Source of the DNA: Phoma sp. XZ068
Taxonomy: Eukaryota > Ascomycota > Dothideomycetes > Pleosporales > Didymellaceae
Reading direction: 5' to 3'
Assembly (NCBI GenBank): GCA_004835665.1
Contig: ML240445.1
Coordinates: 1,488,001 to 1,552,000 of the forward strand
DNA length: 64,000 bases
In this document: piece by piece, positions 1-10,848 of the stretch
Layout: the number at the start of each line of letters is the position of its first letter
Position numbering within the stretch: the first letter of the stretch is position 1
Position numbers and translations under genes: made by a program
The notes under the pieces: model-generated
Database searches by the model: none
The model's input: the letters and a program-made list of their open reading frames with translations, nothing else
Told to the model about the DNA's origin: nothing

Positions 1-313
1 TGCGTCCGTTGGCTTGGACACCCGTTGCTTCAACCATGACCAGACCCGCGCCTTTGAGCGCGTAGTGGCCCAGAGTCGCGATGTGGTAGTCTATTAGTGC
101 GCCAGTTGCGGGGCCGTGCGAGGCGGTGCTGTACTGGCACATGGGCGCGACGAGGATGCGGTTACGGAGCGTTGCGCCGCGGATAGTCAAGGGTTGGAAG
201 AGCTTGGGGACGGGCGCAGAGGTGTTTGCTGGTGTACCTGGCGAGGTGTTGTGCTGGGGTGTGAAGTATTCCAGGCCGGGTACACCGACGTTAAGTTCTG
301 GTGGTGGTGCCAT
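1..313 (-). CDS. Old Yellow Enzyme family NADPH oxidoreductase (N-terminal part)
   Basis: The first 104 codons of a flavin-dependent ene-reductase; the rest lies beyond the left edge. The ATG is at 313 on the minus strand. After about 33 low-complexity residues comes the OYE barrel start, PLTIRGATLRNRILVAPMCQ followed by YS. The MCQYS box is characteristic of the YqjM-like (class III) branch of the family, which reduces activated C=C bonds with FMN and NADPH. The next stretch (ALIDYHIATLGHYALKGAGL, then VMVEATGV) matches beta-strands 1-2 of the barrel. No intron is needed in the visible part. The family call is firm; the substrate cannot be inferred. Catalytic His/Asn residues are off the window. 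Confidence 0.9.
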   Translation of the reverse strand, partial: MAPPPELNVGVPGLEYFTPQHNTSPGTPANTSAPVPKLFQPLTIRGATLRNRILVAPMCQYSTASHGPATGALIDYHIATLGHYALKGAGLVMVEATGVQANGR

Positions 314-844
314 TTTGATTCGTGCGCGGTGTGCAGAAGTGTGAATGGTGTGGTGGTGTAGATAGATGTGGGAGGTGTGTGAAGTGCAAATGCCACCAAT
401 CAAGACCTTAGAAGAGATGTCCAGAAAATTCTCGCTTGATTTTCCAAAGAGGACTTGTGGTACTTGGAGTTTATAAACTTTCATGTACGCAATTGCGCGA
501 TGTTGTTGATTTGTAAGGTATCAGAATGGGAAGGTAGAAGTCTCCACTTCTGCCGAGGTTCGCCTGCAACCTCCCGCAGGGCGAGCAGCCTTGTCGTGAA
601 GTAACAACCGCAGCATTGGGAACGTCCACAGATAATGCTATCGTGCTGTCAGGTATCCTGTGAGTTGTATACGGTCTTCTTGAAGGCCACTGTGCCTATA
701 TCAGCTCACTTAGCATATATATGACGCTTATGATTTCCGACTTTCTTCGAGACTCCTTGCTGCGACTTCGACGGTTGGGTATTATTGTGGGACCAGCGCA
801 ATGTTTAACAATCATCATTCATTACAAAGCCGATGAAATCTCCT
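314..844. other. Intergenic, no gene seen
   Basis: Promoter side of the OYE gene and 3' side of the CsbD-like gene. I see no conserved coding stretch, tRNA or repeat. Confidence 0.6.
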
Positions 845-1205
845 CTACTGCTTCTTACTCTCCGCACCCTCCTTCTGCATACCCTCGCACCCAACGAGAT
901 TTCCAGCCGCCTGCTCGACGCCTCCGTAGCCCTGGCTAGTGTCTCGGTTCTCGGTTGCGGCCTTCATCGCGTCGATGGCTTGGTTCTTGTCCTGCTCGCC
1001 GGATGTCGCCCATGCTTGGTTGCCGGTCACGCTCCCGATTGTTGACTGGTTCGTTAGTATTGGAGAGAGCTCATGTGGGAAGGAATGAAAAGGTGAGGGA
1101 AAGGAGGTGAGAGCGTACCTCAGCAGCGCCCTTGACGTATTGTGCATGGCCGGCAATGAGGCTGGGGTCTTCCATGTTGTTGCGACCGTTGGGTTGGGCG
1201 GCCAT
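845..1205 (-). CDS. CsbD/Hmp1-like small protein
   Basis: Two exons (1119-1205, 845-1045) give 95 residues. The intron has a GTACGC donor, a CTAAC branch site and a CAG acceptor; phase 0. The protein is hydrophilic and repeats the pattern GxxxQAxGxxEQ/NxxA: GSVTGNQAWATSGEQDKNQA, and later GYGGVEQAAGNLVGCEGM. This resembles the CsbD-like fold and the fungal 'mismatched base pair and cruciform DNA recognition protein' Hmp1, small and often abundant proteins of uncertain role. The DNA-recognition name is historical and not shown by the sequence. No signal peptide or membrane segment. The ATG is the first in frame and starts MAAQPNGRNN. Confidence 0.75.
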
Positions 1206-1586
1206 GTTGATGGACGTTTATTGTATGTATTAGGGGTTTGAAGTAAGAAGGTGTTGGTATAGGCCGGGATCGTTAGGTACGGAGTGTTGCTGAGGTTTGG
1301 TATATGAAGGTAACTTTAAATCCCTACGTCATCGCGACTACATGCATGATTGGACTACGCGTGCCACGAGGCTACGCGATAGCGTACCTTGACCCTGTGG
1401 CGCCAAGAGAGGACGATAGCCATACGATCCTGATGTAGAATTATCTTTTACGGATGTGAAGTAGTCTTTGAACTGCAAATAGGACCCCAGAGAGCAGTTA
1501 TGGCCAGACTGACGTCATACGATAGCTCTCGAGTACAATAATGATTGACCGGTCTAATCATATCTCTATATTCTATATCAGATTAG
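1206..1586. other. Intergenic, no gene seen
   Basis: Lies between the start of the CsbD-like gene and the stop of the SDR gene. Nothing recognisable in it. Confidence 0.6.
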
Positions 1587-2622
1587 CTAGTATGTAGAAG
1601 GAAACACAGCAATCCTCCCGCCATCCGTGATTTGGCTTGTACCGTTCATGTACGCTCCAGCTTTACCAACCATGAACAGGATCAACCCAGCCATATCATT
1701 CACATTCCCCATCCTCCCCTGGGGAATCTGGTTCGTCCCATACACGGGCGGATTAGAACTCGTCATCTCACTCGGATACGGCCCAGGGCAGATGATGTTG
1801 CTCCTTACTCCCCATTCAGCCAGGAACGTCGCCATCATTTTGCTGATGTGCGCAGTCGCAGCTTTCGTGGCGTTGTAAGCCAGGCCCGCGCTGATCCAGC
1901 GCATGTACGATGCCACGGAGGCGACGGTGATGATGTGCGCCATGCGGTCGTCATCCTCATCCACGCCTATCTCCTTGACCTTGGACGTATCGCGCTGTCT
2001 TGCGTTCCCTGTGCCCTGGACGCGACCGGGCGCCCACCCACGGCGTGTGTTCGCGGCCTCGAGTAGCGGGAGGAAGAGCGCAGACACGCCGACGACAGCC
2101 TTGGTGTTTATCTCGAAAGCCTGGCTCCAGTCGCTGCCGTCCATGCCCATGATCATGGCGTCGCGCACGGCCTCAATGGATGTAGCATCGTGGATGGGCT
2201 GACCTGACTTTGGGCCCAGGACGCCTGCATTGTTGATTAGGACGTCTACGTAGCCTACTTCCTTCTCGATCTGGGCGGCAGCTTTCCTGATTGACTCAAG
2301 GTCTGTCACGTCTGCGGGGATGGCTGAGAGGACGGAGGAGGACTTTGGCGCTGACGGCGAGGACTCGAGTGTGGCGATTGCATCGTCGAGGACGTTCTTG
2401 CGGCGACCGATAATGTAGATCTTGGAGGCACCGTTCTGATGCAGTGCTGCGGCGATAGCGAGACCAATGCCTTGACGAAGTTGTTAGTAGTGACGATGGC
2501 GGGGGAGGGGTAGCTTTTGAAGCTTGAGCTTGGGACGCACCACTTCCGCCGCCGGTAATCACCACGACCAGGCCCTTGGCCGAGAAGAGAGAGGCAGGGT
2601 TGATTTGTGACAGAACGTCCAT
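1587..2622 (-). CDS. Short-chain dehydrogenase/reductase (SDR)
   Basis: Exons 2541-2622 and 1587-2470 give 321 residues. The intron (GTGCGT...CTAAC...CAAG) interrupts the dinucleotide-binding loop; splicing restores TGGGSGIGLAIA, the classical TGxxxGIG Rossmann motif near residue 24. Downstream are NNAG (in VLINNAGV), a Ser in the ITVASVASY strand, and the catalytic YNATK (Tyr-x-x-x-Lys), so a complete Ser-Tyr-Lys set is present. The C-terminal GTSQITDGG is the usual end of classical SDRs. An insertion of about 35 residues with charged sequence (RGWAPGRVQ to DEDDDRM) sits before the catalytic serine. NAD(P)H-dependent and probably cytosolic; the substrate is unknown. It is not obviously clustered with related genes. 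Confidence 0.88.
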
Positions 2623-2968
2623 TGTGGGATGCTGCTTTGCTTGGGTTGAACTATGGGTTATAAAGTGTCACGGAATACACGGAATGGATTGCTGAATTAA
2701 TGCTTACAGATCCGAGGCAATGATGGCGTCACTCGTTTGATTCGAGCCGCGGAAATACCATCGTACTCGCTAGACCAAAGAATGTCAATTGTGTCGGCAT
2801 TGTTGGGGTATCTTATGCGAATGATGCCGTCCTCGCACCGTCCTACCCTCCCGTGACTACTTCAACCTGGCATTTGGTCCCTATGCTGACCGTGTATCGA
2901 TACTTTCAACTTCCTCCCCACATCCCCATGCAGCACCTTGCTCTATGATTTCCTTGAGTCCTCGACTT
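2623..2968. other. Intergenic, no gene seen
   Basis: SDR promoter side and THOC3 3' side. No feature seen. Confidence 0.6.
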
Positions 2969-4010
2969 TTAATTGATTCCACCCACGATCCTCAAGCCCT
3001 GCTCTTCTGCAGAGTACGCCAGCACATATCGGCACGGGTGCCAACTGACTACACTGCTCGCCTTTTGAACATTGATCTCGTGCACGACCTCGCCGGTCTC
3101 TACATGCGCGATCTTGACCTTCTTCTCATCCTTGTCATCACTACCTGCGGTGATGTAACTCCCATCAAAGCTGAAGTCCACGCTCTTAACCGGCTCCTTT
3201 GTGAGATCAAATGTTCGTACACAAATCCATTCTTGTGTGTCCCATAGTGAAACGAGCGCGTCGCCGCCGCCTGCTGCCAGGTATTCGCCTGACGGTGACA
3301 TGCTGATGGCATAGCAAGAGGATGTGTGCGCGTTTAACGTCAGGGCGGGTGTGAAGGAGGGGTAGTCGACGACCTTTATGCTGCCATCACCAGATGTGAG
3401 GTAGAGATGTGCGCCGGACCAGTCGAAGACGCACTGGTTTGTTTGGACGGGCTGGCGGTGTTCGGACAGGATGCGGAGGGCGGCGCGATCGATAGAGACG
3501 AGGAGGTTGTCCTGTGGAAGTCAGCATAAGTAGTACAATGTGGTGAATGGAGAAGCAGACCTTCCGCCCTGCGACGATCTCATTGCCGTCTGGTGTCCAT
3601 GCCAGTGTGAATGGCTGTTCGCCCACCTTTACTTCCCCCACGCTAGCTTTTGACCTGATGTCCCAAAACCTGACCATTCCATCTGTGCTGCAGCTTGCAA
3701 GCTCATTCTCGTTGATTGGGTGGAAGGCTACACGTTCAAGTTGTGTGGCAGCTGGTACACCTGGTGTGCGCAGTTCTGTCGAGTTCTTGACATTCGTCTT
3801 CTCCGGGTTCCATATCCGTAGTGTTCGGTCTGCAGCACCAGTCGCTATGAATGTGCCGGAAGCGTTCCAACTCAGTGTGCGAATATAATGCGCCGCCGAA
3901 ACCGAGGCATTGGGGCGGAGGACGTCGAGGTACGCGGATGTCTTGAGTCGCGAGAAAGCGGGAGAGAAGGACGACTTTCCAAGCGGTCGGGCGCGCGAGG
4001 GTGGTGCCAT
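2969..4010 (-). CDS. THO complex subunit 3 (Tex1/THOC3), WD40 protein
   Basis: Exons 3561-4010 and 2969-3511 give 330 residues. The intron has a GTCTGC donor and CACAG acceptor, phase 0, in the fourth repeat (GRK | DNLL). WD40 blades are visible throughout: HYIRTLSWNASGTFIATGAA then DRTLRIW; LASCSTDGMVRFWDIR; FTLAWTPDGNEIVAGR; ISMSPSGEYLAAGGGDALVS then LWD; VDFSFDGSYITAGSDD. The order and the last blade (SWHPCRYVLAYSAEE) match THOC3, the WD40 subunit of the THO/TREX complex, which couples transcription to mRNA export in the nucleus. The ATG at 4010 (MAPPSRARP) was chosen; the upstream open frame lacks an ATG. Another WD40 family is possible but fits less well. Confidence 0.85.
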
Positions 4011-4533
4011 TAACAGTTTGTGGTCGCGCAAGCCCGAATGAGCAGAGTGGGTACTTTGCGCGTCAAGTTTGCGAGTTGTTGTTCGGTTATAGACTGCACG
4101 ATTCAACGCAGCGCGTCGTTACAGATGCACAAAGCGCGGGCCATTCGCAAGGGTTCGCTTGTGACGTCGACGCGATTGCCTCTAGTTACGAAGACATGGA
4201 ACGAACGATAAGAGATTTTGTTCAGTTTAGTTTAGATGATTCACAGACAGGTACATACATATTGATTTCATTATTGGATTCATGGGAAGTAGGATATCTC
4301 TTAAACATACAATGCTTTTTACACTTTTAGATGTGTTCTTATAGTGTAAGAGCTGGGGCAAGAGCTGAGATGCTTTTATTGAACGCCATATATGCTGTGC
4401 TCTTTGTGAAACAGTCAGGCTTTCGTTGTTTTCGTAATTCCTCCCAGGATGTGTATCGCTGTGCCGAATCCTTCGGAAGTTCCGCTCTCAACGCGAGTGT
4501 TTACCGTGCCAGATACCGAGACCTCGTACCACC
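4011..4533. other. Intergenic, no gene seen
   Basis: THOC3 promoter on the left, tRNA-ligase 3' end on the right. The short plus-strand frames here have no protein character. Confidence 0.6.
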
Positions 4534-7065
4534 CTACAGTCGTCCCAGGACACCTCGGACACTGCCATCAAGCACTACGTTACCCTTCACAGTGAGCTCG
4601 CCGATTCCCGTTGCTGCGCCAGAACCCTCGTTTAGCCATCGCTGAAGCAAGTCATTGCTCTCCTTGGGCTTGATGCTCTGATTCGCAGTTCCAACAGTGA
4701 CGTGTGCAACCGGATTGACAGTCTCAAACATTAGCTCTTCCGTTGTCGTGCCTGCCTCGCCCTCGATCTGGAGGGTGCTGGAGCCGTTGAGACGCACCAC
4801 AAAGCACATGATGCGGTCGTCCCAGATCAAGCGTTCCAGGAGTACGCCGCACTTGCCCAACTCTGGTTCCCAGGCACCTGCATTTTCGGCTATCGTCTGG
4901 ACGGTGTCGTTGAGCTTGATGAGCTTGTCCCAGTATGGTTGATTCTGAGCGGCTGAAGCACGGTGAATGAGCGTAACGTGGAACTCGTTCTGGATACGGC
5001 GCTGCTGCTTCATGAGGTTGTAGAGACGCGCAGTGTCAGGGCCCTTGCCGCTGAACAATGCATCGAGGATTGAGCTGACGCGGGAAGTATCCAGCTTGAT
5101 GGAAAAATACTCCATGCGCGGAGCCTTCTTGGATTTAGTCTCGGCCTGCGGTTGTTTCTTTCCGTTTGTGTTCCCACCCTGGCTCTTCTGCATGTTCTGA
5201 AGTACCTGGTTATTGTTGTACTGCTGGTTCTTCGGGCCGCCTCGGGACAGATCCATCTTGAAATCTGGTGTGTAGTCGTTTAGAGCCCATTGGATGGCCT
5301 CGTCCATGTCGACATCAGTGGGCATATCTTTACCTTCGAACAACGCAGGGTAGGTCTCGGCCATCTTGCTGATGATTGTCTCAAGGTTCTGGCGGGAGTC
5401 AAGGACAGGGTCAATGTTGATGACAAGATCGAAGAGGTCGTCAGGAGCTTCTGAGGGATCGAGAGGTTGGAAGCGGTGCATGAAACCCTCCATGATTTCG
5501 ATTATCTCACCTGACCCCTTGGAGCCTGCCTGGATAGTCTGGTGGTTGTCTCCGCGATCAAGTACGCGCTTTCGTGTCGCATCCCGGATGGCATCGTAGT
5601 TTGATCGCTCGTGTACATAGTGCAGTGCAACAAAACGAGTGTCCCTGACAGACCGCGAGATGTCGTTGATAATCTGGTCTCGCTCGCGCTTCTGGTGGTT
5701 GTTGCGATCGGCAATGACGACAGGGTTGGTGATGAGCATTGATGAGATAGTGTCGGCGAAGACCTGGCCTCGACCCTTCTTTGCCTTGACGTTGTCGTTC
5801 TGGAAGTGGCCCCAGCCAAACAGCTTCACGAGTGCAAGAGCAACGGTCGTCTTACCACACCCAATGGTTGCGATGGGAACAAGAACTATATTCCTGTTCA
5901 CCGACTTGCTCTCCTGTGCACCGCTGTTTAGCTCTTGTTGGATAATCTCCGCACCAGTCGTGCCGCGGAAGGCCAAGAACTCTTCGCGCAACTTGATAAT
6001 GCCGTGGTTCTGGTTGTAGGCCTTTGCTAGGCCAGGGTTCTGCACAAACCTCTTACGCGCGAAGTCGCAGTACTCCTCTGTGATGGCCTTGTGCTTCTTG
6101 TAGCGCGGAGGCTTACCAGCAATCATCGCCTTGGTACATTCACGCCACTGCCTGTACATGAGATAAGGCTCCTCGAACTTGTACTTGAAGAACCAATCTT
6201 CGTACGGTGCACGATCAGTTGCTCGTGCCTGGCAGCGGATAACAAAGCCTTCGGTATCACGCCCGTTATAGTTGCCAGTCTCAGCGACCTTGTCCAGGAA
6301 GGTTTTGACATTGGTGATGTCGTTCTCCATCACGTAAACAACCTTCTTCATACCCCACTCATCTGCAAACTTGTCGACCAGATGCCCAGGATATGTTGCG
6401 AACTCGGGGAGATTCAGGTTGATACCATGGACGTACAGGCCAGCCTGATCGGGTGTGTACGCAAGAACATGCTCTTCGAACTCGTCGTCACACAGCTCGG
6501 CCACCAAAGTTGCGTTCATTTCCCGCAATGTCCGCGCGAGGTCCTCCTTCCGCTTTCCAACCGTCGCAATGTGTCGCTCCACCCAACGCTCACCTGCCAT
6601 GGCGTGGCTGAGCTCGACGTCACCCCGCGCGCCTGTGGAGTGCTTGCTGCAGACTAGTAGTGTGTCGTCGTCAAGACCGGAGACGAAGATGATGCAGCCG
6701 TTCTCCTTCACACTCAGCTCGTACGGCCCTCTTGTGTTCTGCTCGACGTTCGACCACTCTGTCTTCCGGACCTCGCCATGGTTGAAGAACTTATCATAGC
6801 CTCTGACAGCAATTTCATGCTGCCCATCGAGGTTCTTGTACGTGAAAAGACCTCGTGCGTATGTGGGGAGGTACTCCTTCTTGTAGTCCCAGTCATTCAT
6901 CTTCCAGGAATCGACTGTGCGGCCACTGGGAAGGGTAAATGTGTGCTTCTTGACGGAGAAGCCGCCCTTCCCCTTCTTGCCCTCATGCGCCTGCAATGAG
7001 TGGATGAGGTTTGTGATCTCCTTCGGGTCCTGGGCGACAAATGGTGCACGGTCGCGGTGCGCCAT
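4534..7065 (-). CDS. TRL1: Fungal tRNA ligase (Trl1/Rlg1)
   Basis: Intronless, 843 residues from the ATG at 7065. Three domains appear in the order of fungal tRNA ligase. First is an adenylyltransferase with the KENG nucleotidyl-lysine motif (Lys about 120, in SVKENGCIIF) and a downstream EGFVIR motif. Second is a polynucleotide kinase with the P-loop IGCGKTT near residue 402. Third is a C-terminal 2H-type cyclic phosphodiesterase with HVT motifs in FHVTLIH and VAHVTVG. The enzyme opens 2',3'-cyclic phosphates, phosphorylates the 5' end and joins tRNA exons; in yeast it also joins HAC1 mRNA in the unfolded protein response. A low-complexity linker rich in Gln/Asn/Lys separates kinase and CPD. 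An in-frame ATG at 7227 would add 54 residues (see findings). Confidence 0.96.
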   Translation of the reverse strand: MAHRDRAPFVAQDPKEITNLIHSLQAHEGKKGKGGFSVKKHTFTLPSGRTVDSWKMNDWDYKKEYLPTYARGLFTYKNLDGQHEIAVRGYDKFFNHGEVRKTEWSNVEQNTRGPYELSVKENGCIIFVSGLDDDTLLVCSKHSTGARGDVELSHAMAGERWVERHIATVGKRKEDLARTLREMNATLVAELCDDEFEEHVLAYTPDQAGLYVHGINLNLPEFATYPGHLVDKFADEWGMKKVVYVMENDITNVKTFLDKVAETGNYNGRDTEGFVIRCQARATDRAPYEDWFFKYKFEEPYLMYRQWRECTKAMIAGKPPRYKKHKAITEEYCDFARKRFVQNPGLAKAYNQNHGIIKLREEFLAFRGTTGAEIIQQELNSGAQESKSVNRNIVLVPIATIGCGKTTVALALVKLFGWGHFQNDNVKAKKGRGQVFADTISSMLITNPVVIADRNNHQKRERDQIINDISRSVRDTRFVALHYVHERSNYDAIRDATRKRVLDRGDNHQTIQAGSKGSGEIIEIMEGFMHRFQPLDPSEAPDDLFDLVINIDPVLDSRQNLETIISKMAETYPALFEGKDMPTDVDMDEAIQWALNDYTPDFKMDLSRGGPKNQQYNNNQVLQNMQKSQGGNTNGKKQPQAETKSKKAPRMEYFSIKLDTSRVSSILDALFSGKGPDTARLYNLMKQQRRIQNEFHVTLIHRASAAQNQPYWDKLIKLNDTVQTIAENAGAWEPELGKCGVLLERLIWDDRIMCFVVRLNGSSTLQIEGEAGTTTEELMFETVNPVAHVTVGTANQSIKPKESNDLLQRWLNEGSGAATGIGELTVKGNVVLDGSVRGVLGRL

Positions 7066-7556
7066 GATTGCGGTTGTAGTGAGTCTGGCTATAGAAAAGA
7101 ACGGTGTGCGCGTGGGTTGGTTGGGTATATGCAATGCCTGGGAAAGACGCAGATGTAAGCTTGACGTCGCATGCAATGCAGTTTGAACAAGCAGGAGCGG
7201 GGAGATTTTATTGACAGAAGCTGCCATGCAGGCAACAACAACGCATAACACACGCAGTAAGAATGACTCAAGTAAGGGCGGTAACTCACGCTAGGTGTGC
7301 TGTTAAACACGAAGGTGAGAAAGGGCGCAGTCGCGAGAAATGAGTTGGGAGTCACTGCGAACAATGTTTTGGACGCATTTTACAAGGGCTATGAGATCAG
7401 CGTGGCTGCCTGAGTGGCTGAGGCTCCGCGGGGTACATTGTCGAGGCGCAGCAACGACACTATCACTATCGCACCATGCACTTTCGATAGCCTTACACGT
7501 TGTCGCCCTTCCAATGCTTGCATTAATGTTGACGCGACCGTAGACCTAGAATTATT
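7066..7556. other. Leader of tRNA ligase and intergenic space
   Basis: 7066-7227 stays open in the tRNA-ligase frame and could be coding. The remainder to the NPR3 stop shows nothing recognisable. Confidence 0.5.
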
Positions 7557-10133
7557 CTACCAATGCCTCACAACAACTAACCACCCCTTTTCCCTAACAG
7601 CATTGAATAGAACGGCGACCCGCTTCCTCTTCATCCCCTCTCTAGGCGCAACGTCCTCAATTGCATGCTTTCCATCTAAATGTTTCTGCAGCATCGGCCA
7701 CTGCTCCTTCAGTTCCTTGCCCGAGATGCCCATGACACTATCAGAATGCTTCGGCGGACTGGGATTGTTGACTGGATATGAAGGATGTCGAGGGTGATGG
7801 TGATCAATCTCTTCGAAGGTTTTCCCGATTGCTTCCAGCCATCGTGCTTCGACGCTGGACGCCTTCTGTGGGCTAAGGATTATACTGGGCTTGAAGAGAT
7901 GCGGTTGTGGGACGAGGTCTTCTTCGACGGGGAGAGGCGGTGATGTGACGGCGTTGAGAGATGGTGATGCTGGCTTGAGGTGGAGCGGACTCGGCTTGTG
8001 CACTTTGTTGTTATTGTGAGGCAGAAGATGCGATGGTGATTCGGGGCGACCTGTAGAGTTCAGTGCGATTGTCGTGCGCTGACTGCTGTTGCTGCCTGCA
8101 TCAGACGCTGGACGCACTGGGGAACCACGGTGATGTGTTGTTGAGCCAGTCGCTGTGACACGAGGGCTAAGTATGGTGCTTGCCTCCATCTCCTCTGAGG
8201 TATCGGCACTCCTGTCCCGACGCCATTTCATTGGTGTAAGTGGTCGCGCTGTGTGGTCAGAAAGCAAGCTTGACCGCTTGTCAGAAAACAGCGAGGCATT
8301 GACCGAGCCACTTTCGCTCATGCTCATGAGCTCTTTCCTTGCTTCTTCAGCCTTCTTGATCCGTTCTTCTCGCTCCATCTCAACAGCCACTTGGGCTTTG
8401 ATCTCGGGTGTGACGCGTATCCATGCGAAGGTTCGCAGTTGCGTGACCCAACCACCCCGCATCAGCCATGCTAGGACGTCAAGGTAGGTGCCTCTGTGCT
8501 CGTATGTGGGAATAAAACTCTTGTAGATGCGCGGAGTACCTGACAGCAGACTCAGGAACTTTGGCAACGTCGGGAGGGTAGGAAATTGTCGCGCGAATAA
8601 TGCTGCTGCATCGGGCAGGTGGTTCATGTCTGCGTTGGGAGACACTATGTATGTGTCTCGCTGCGACAGAGGGTCGATCAGTCGGGCACGCCTCCAGTAT
8701 ACCAGATGTGAAGCAATGTACTCCATGTCGTGACCTGAGATGCTGTGCTTCTTCGAAATCTTGAGCAGGGACTTTGTGGGTACGATCCGGCGGATAAGCC
8801 CCGCGATGGCAGCTCCGTTCTCAGATGACTCGCCGCCTAGGTCCTTGATTAAGACTTCGGGATCCTCAAGGAGAAGAAGAGCAGCGTGCTGCGTCATGGG
8901 TGCTTCTTCTTCGTCTAGCAGAACGTTCGACGTCGTCAGCCAAAGACCGGGCATTTGTGGCTGAAGAGCATTTGGTAAGTATGGTGTTGACATGGCTTGA
9001 GGGATCTGAAATGAGGTGTTGAAGGTAGCGTCAAAGTGTATGTGCGCAATCTTGTCATTCGAAATGGCATCGTAGAGTATGGCTATCGACTTAGCCAATG
9101 GAGAGATTGCGAGGAGATTCTTCCATGTCACACTGATGGATTCTCCATTCTCTTTCGCACGCTGCTTGACGTCGATGATACGCTTCGATTCCTTCCAGAC
9201 ATACTGGAACCTGGCTTGCTCGTACTTCAGCGCCTTTGCGTACTTCCGCGTCACATTGTCGTACATCTCCTTGACGCGCCGTTGGTACTCCAGAGCCGGT
9301 GGGTTTAGCACAAAGACCACGTTGAACATGGTCATATCAGGATTGTCATCATGGCCGGCGGTAGAGTTACTGCGGGCTTCAGACCCTGCTTCAGAAGGCG
9401 CGAGAGAACCAGGTATCGATGGTGAATCATGGCCATAGCCTGGCTCAAAGCCCGGGGGATATATGAAGGGCTCTGGTTTGATTTCCTCATCTGTGATGGA
9501 CAGATTTCCTACTAGGTCACCGTCTTCGATCTTCTGCAGCTCAGATTTCTTTTTCTTCTTCCGCCTAAGCTTCTTCCACAGACCGTTCTCTCTTACAAAC
9601 ATGGGCGCACCGACGAAGACAATGCCCTCCACCCCAAGTTCGAAGCGTCTCTTGTTGTAGTCTTCGCTTGGTGTCAGTATCTTCTCCAGTGCATCGACCT
9701 TGAAACCAAGCACCGAGTTCCAGTCGTAGTCGCCCCCTCGGTGTCGCCCGTTGATATCATAGTCATCATCGACGTCTTCTTCGTCAATGGTTTCTTGTCT
9801 ACCCCAGCCACCGATACCCAGCTTTAATCGGTCGCGACTTCCACTGGGGCCAGTGCGCCCTGACCCACGACCACTCGTACGGCTGCCCACCTCTAGATCA
9901 TCGTTTTCGTCTGCTTCTGTGCTGCTGTCCCAATCGCTATCTGAGCTGTGCGAAGCGATGCTTGCGGTAGAGCTTTCGTGGCGGTACCATGCTGGGTCTT
10001 TGGCCGCAGCAAGAGCTGCCGCCGAGGGCGACAGGGGTGGGTAATGGAAGACGAGACGAGGGCCGAGAGAGCGCGACTTGGTGACCAGAAGAATAGCGTG
10101 GAGATTCGACGATGGAGGCAGCGGCACCGCCAT
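7557..10133 (-). CDS. NPR3: Nitrogen permease regulator 3 (Npr3/NPRL3), GATOR1/SEACIT subunit
   Basis: Single exon, 858 residues, ATG at 10133. The N-terminus (LHAILLVTKSRSLGPRLVFH) is the conserved longin-like start of Npr3. It is followed by a long acidic/serine insertion (roughly 50-140), then the conserved block VFVGAPMFVRENGLWKK and FNVVFVLNPP. The C-terminal half has winged-helix-like segments (HDMEYIASHLVYWRRARLID) and the terminal helix ending WLVVVRHW. A Ser/Pro-rich disordered region lies at about 610-780. With Npr2 and Iml1 it forms SEACIT/GATOR1, the GTPase-activating complex that restrains TORC1 at the vacuole when amino acids are scarce. Assignment by conserved blocks is strong; the insertion lengths are normal for filamentous fungi. 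Confidence 0.93.
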   Translation of the reverse strand: MAVPLPPSSNLHAILLVTKSRSLGPRLVFHYPPLSPSAAALAAAKDPAWYRHESSTASIASHSSDSDWDSSTEADENDDLEVGSRTSGRGSGRTGPSGSRDRLKLGIGGWGRQETIDEEDVDDDYDINGRHRGGDYDWNSVLGFKVDALEKILTPSEDYNKRRFELGVEGIVFVGAPMFVRENGLWKKLRRKKKKKSELQKIEDGDLVGNLSITDEEIKPEPFIYPPGFEPGYGHDSPSIPGSLAPSEAGSEARSNSTAGHDDNPDMTMFNVVFVLNPPALEYQRRVKEMYDNVTRKYAKALKYEQARFQYVWKESKRIIDVKQRAKENGESISVTWKNLLAISPLAKSIAILYDAISNDKIAHIHFDATFNTSFQIPQAMSTPYLPNALQPQMPGLWLTTSNVLLDEEEAPMTQHAALLLLEDPEVLIKDLGGESSENGAAIAGLIRRIVPTKSLLKISKKHSISGHDMEYIASHLVYWRRARLIDPLSQRDTYIVSPNADMNHLPDAAALFARQFPTLPTLPKFLSLLSGTPRIYKSFIPTYEHRGTYLDVLAWLMRGGWVTQLRTFAWIRVTPEIKAQVAVEMEREERIKKAEEARKELMSMSESGSVNASLFSDKRSSLLSDHTARPLTPMKWRRDRSADTSEEMEASTILSPRVTATGSTTHHRGSPVRPASDAGSNSSQRTTIALNSTGRPESPSHLLPHNNNKVHKPSPLHLKPASPSLNAVTSPPLPVEEDLVPQPHLFKPSIILSPQKASSVEARWLEAIGKTFEEIDHHHPRHPSYPVNNPSPPKHSDSVMGISGKELKEQWPMLQKHLDGKHAIEDVAPREGMKRKRVAVLFNAVREKGWLVVVRHW

Positions 10134-10848
10134 TGAGTGAGGTGGGGATGCGCTGCGGCAGCATGCAGGTTGATGTGGGGAAGCGCAAGCTGCGGAGGTG
10201 CGAGTGGAGGATCTAGCCGCTTCTAGAACGCGTCAACCAAGTCATCATTTTTCAGAGGGCACCGACCGTCTGGCTTGTTTATAGACGGTCAAGAGTGCAT
10301 TCAACTGCGTTTACATGTTTGGATGCTTTCCATGATGGGTTTGCAAAGGAAGGCAATTATTGGCGCAACTGTCGTAATTAAACGAACCATGCTGGACGCA
10401 AGATATGCATACAATGCTACACACTTCAAGGCAATGAACGAAGCAAATTACCCAAGCGACACATTGAGCTTCAGTTGCTATTAATATAAAAGTTTCTGCC
10501 ACGCTCAGCAGGTGCTCAAACTCTTCGTGTGTATCTTGAACTGCGAAGAGGATTCCCGTCTCTGCTTCTCTCAACAAAACCAATCACCCCAATTGGCCAT
10601 GATACCCGCTACAGAAGAGATTTGAATGCGACTAGGAAGGGATGTTGTTTTTGCGATCCAGGAACTATGCATGCGGCGCGTCATCCCAGATGCGCCACAG
10701 CGGGACGCTCTGGCCATCGTTCATCGTTCGCGCGACTTTATTCGGAGCTCACTCCACCAACACTCGACCACCAATCCGTCCACATCGTCCCTACGATCAC
10801 ACAACAACAGCAACTCGCCCAGTCTCGTCTGCACCTATCATTGACGTC
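10134..10848. other. Divergent promoter region NPR3 / COX19
   Basis: A 715-bp region between two outward-facing genes. No coding or RNA feature is seen; it should hold both promoters. Confidence 0.6.

Noticed and set aside
6091..6657. 188-codon antisense frame in tRNA ligase
   Set aside because: Shadow of the ligase/kinase domains.
7400..7440. CTGAGTGGCTGAGG, resembling a tRNA A box/D arm
   Set aside because: No matching anticodon arm, B box or acceptor complement downstream.
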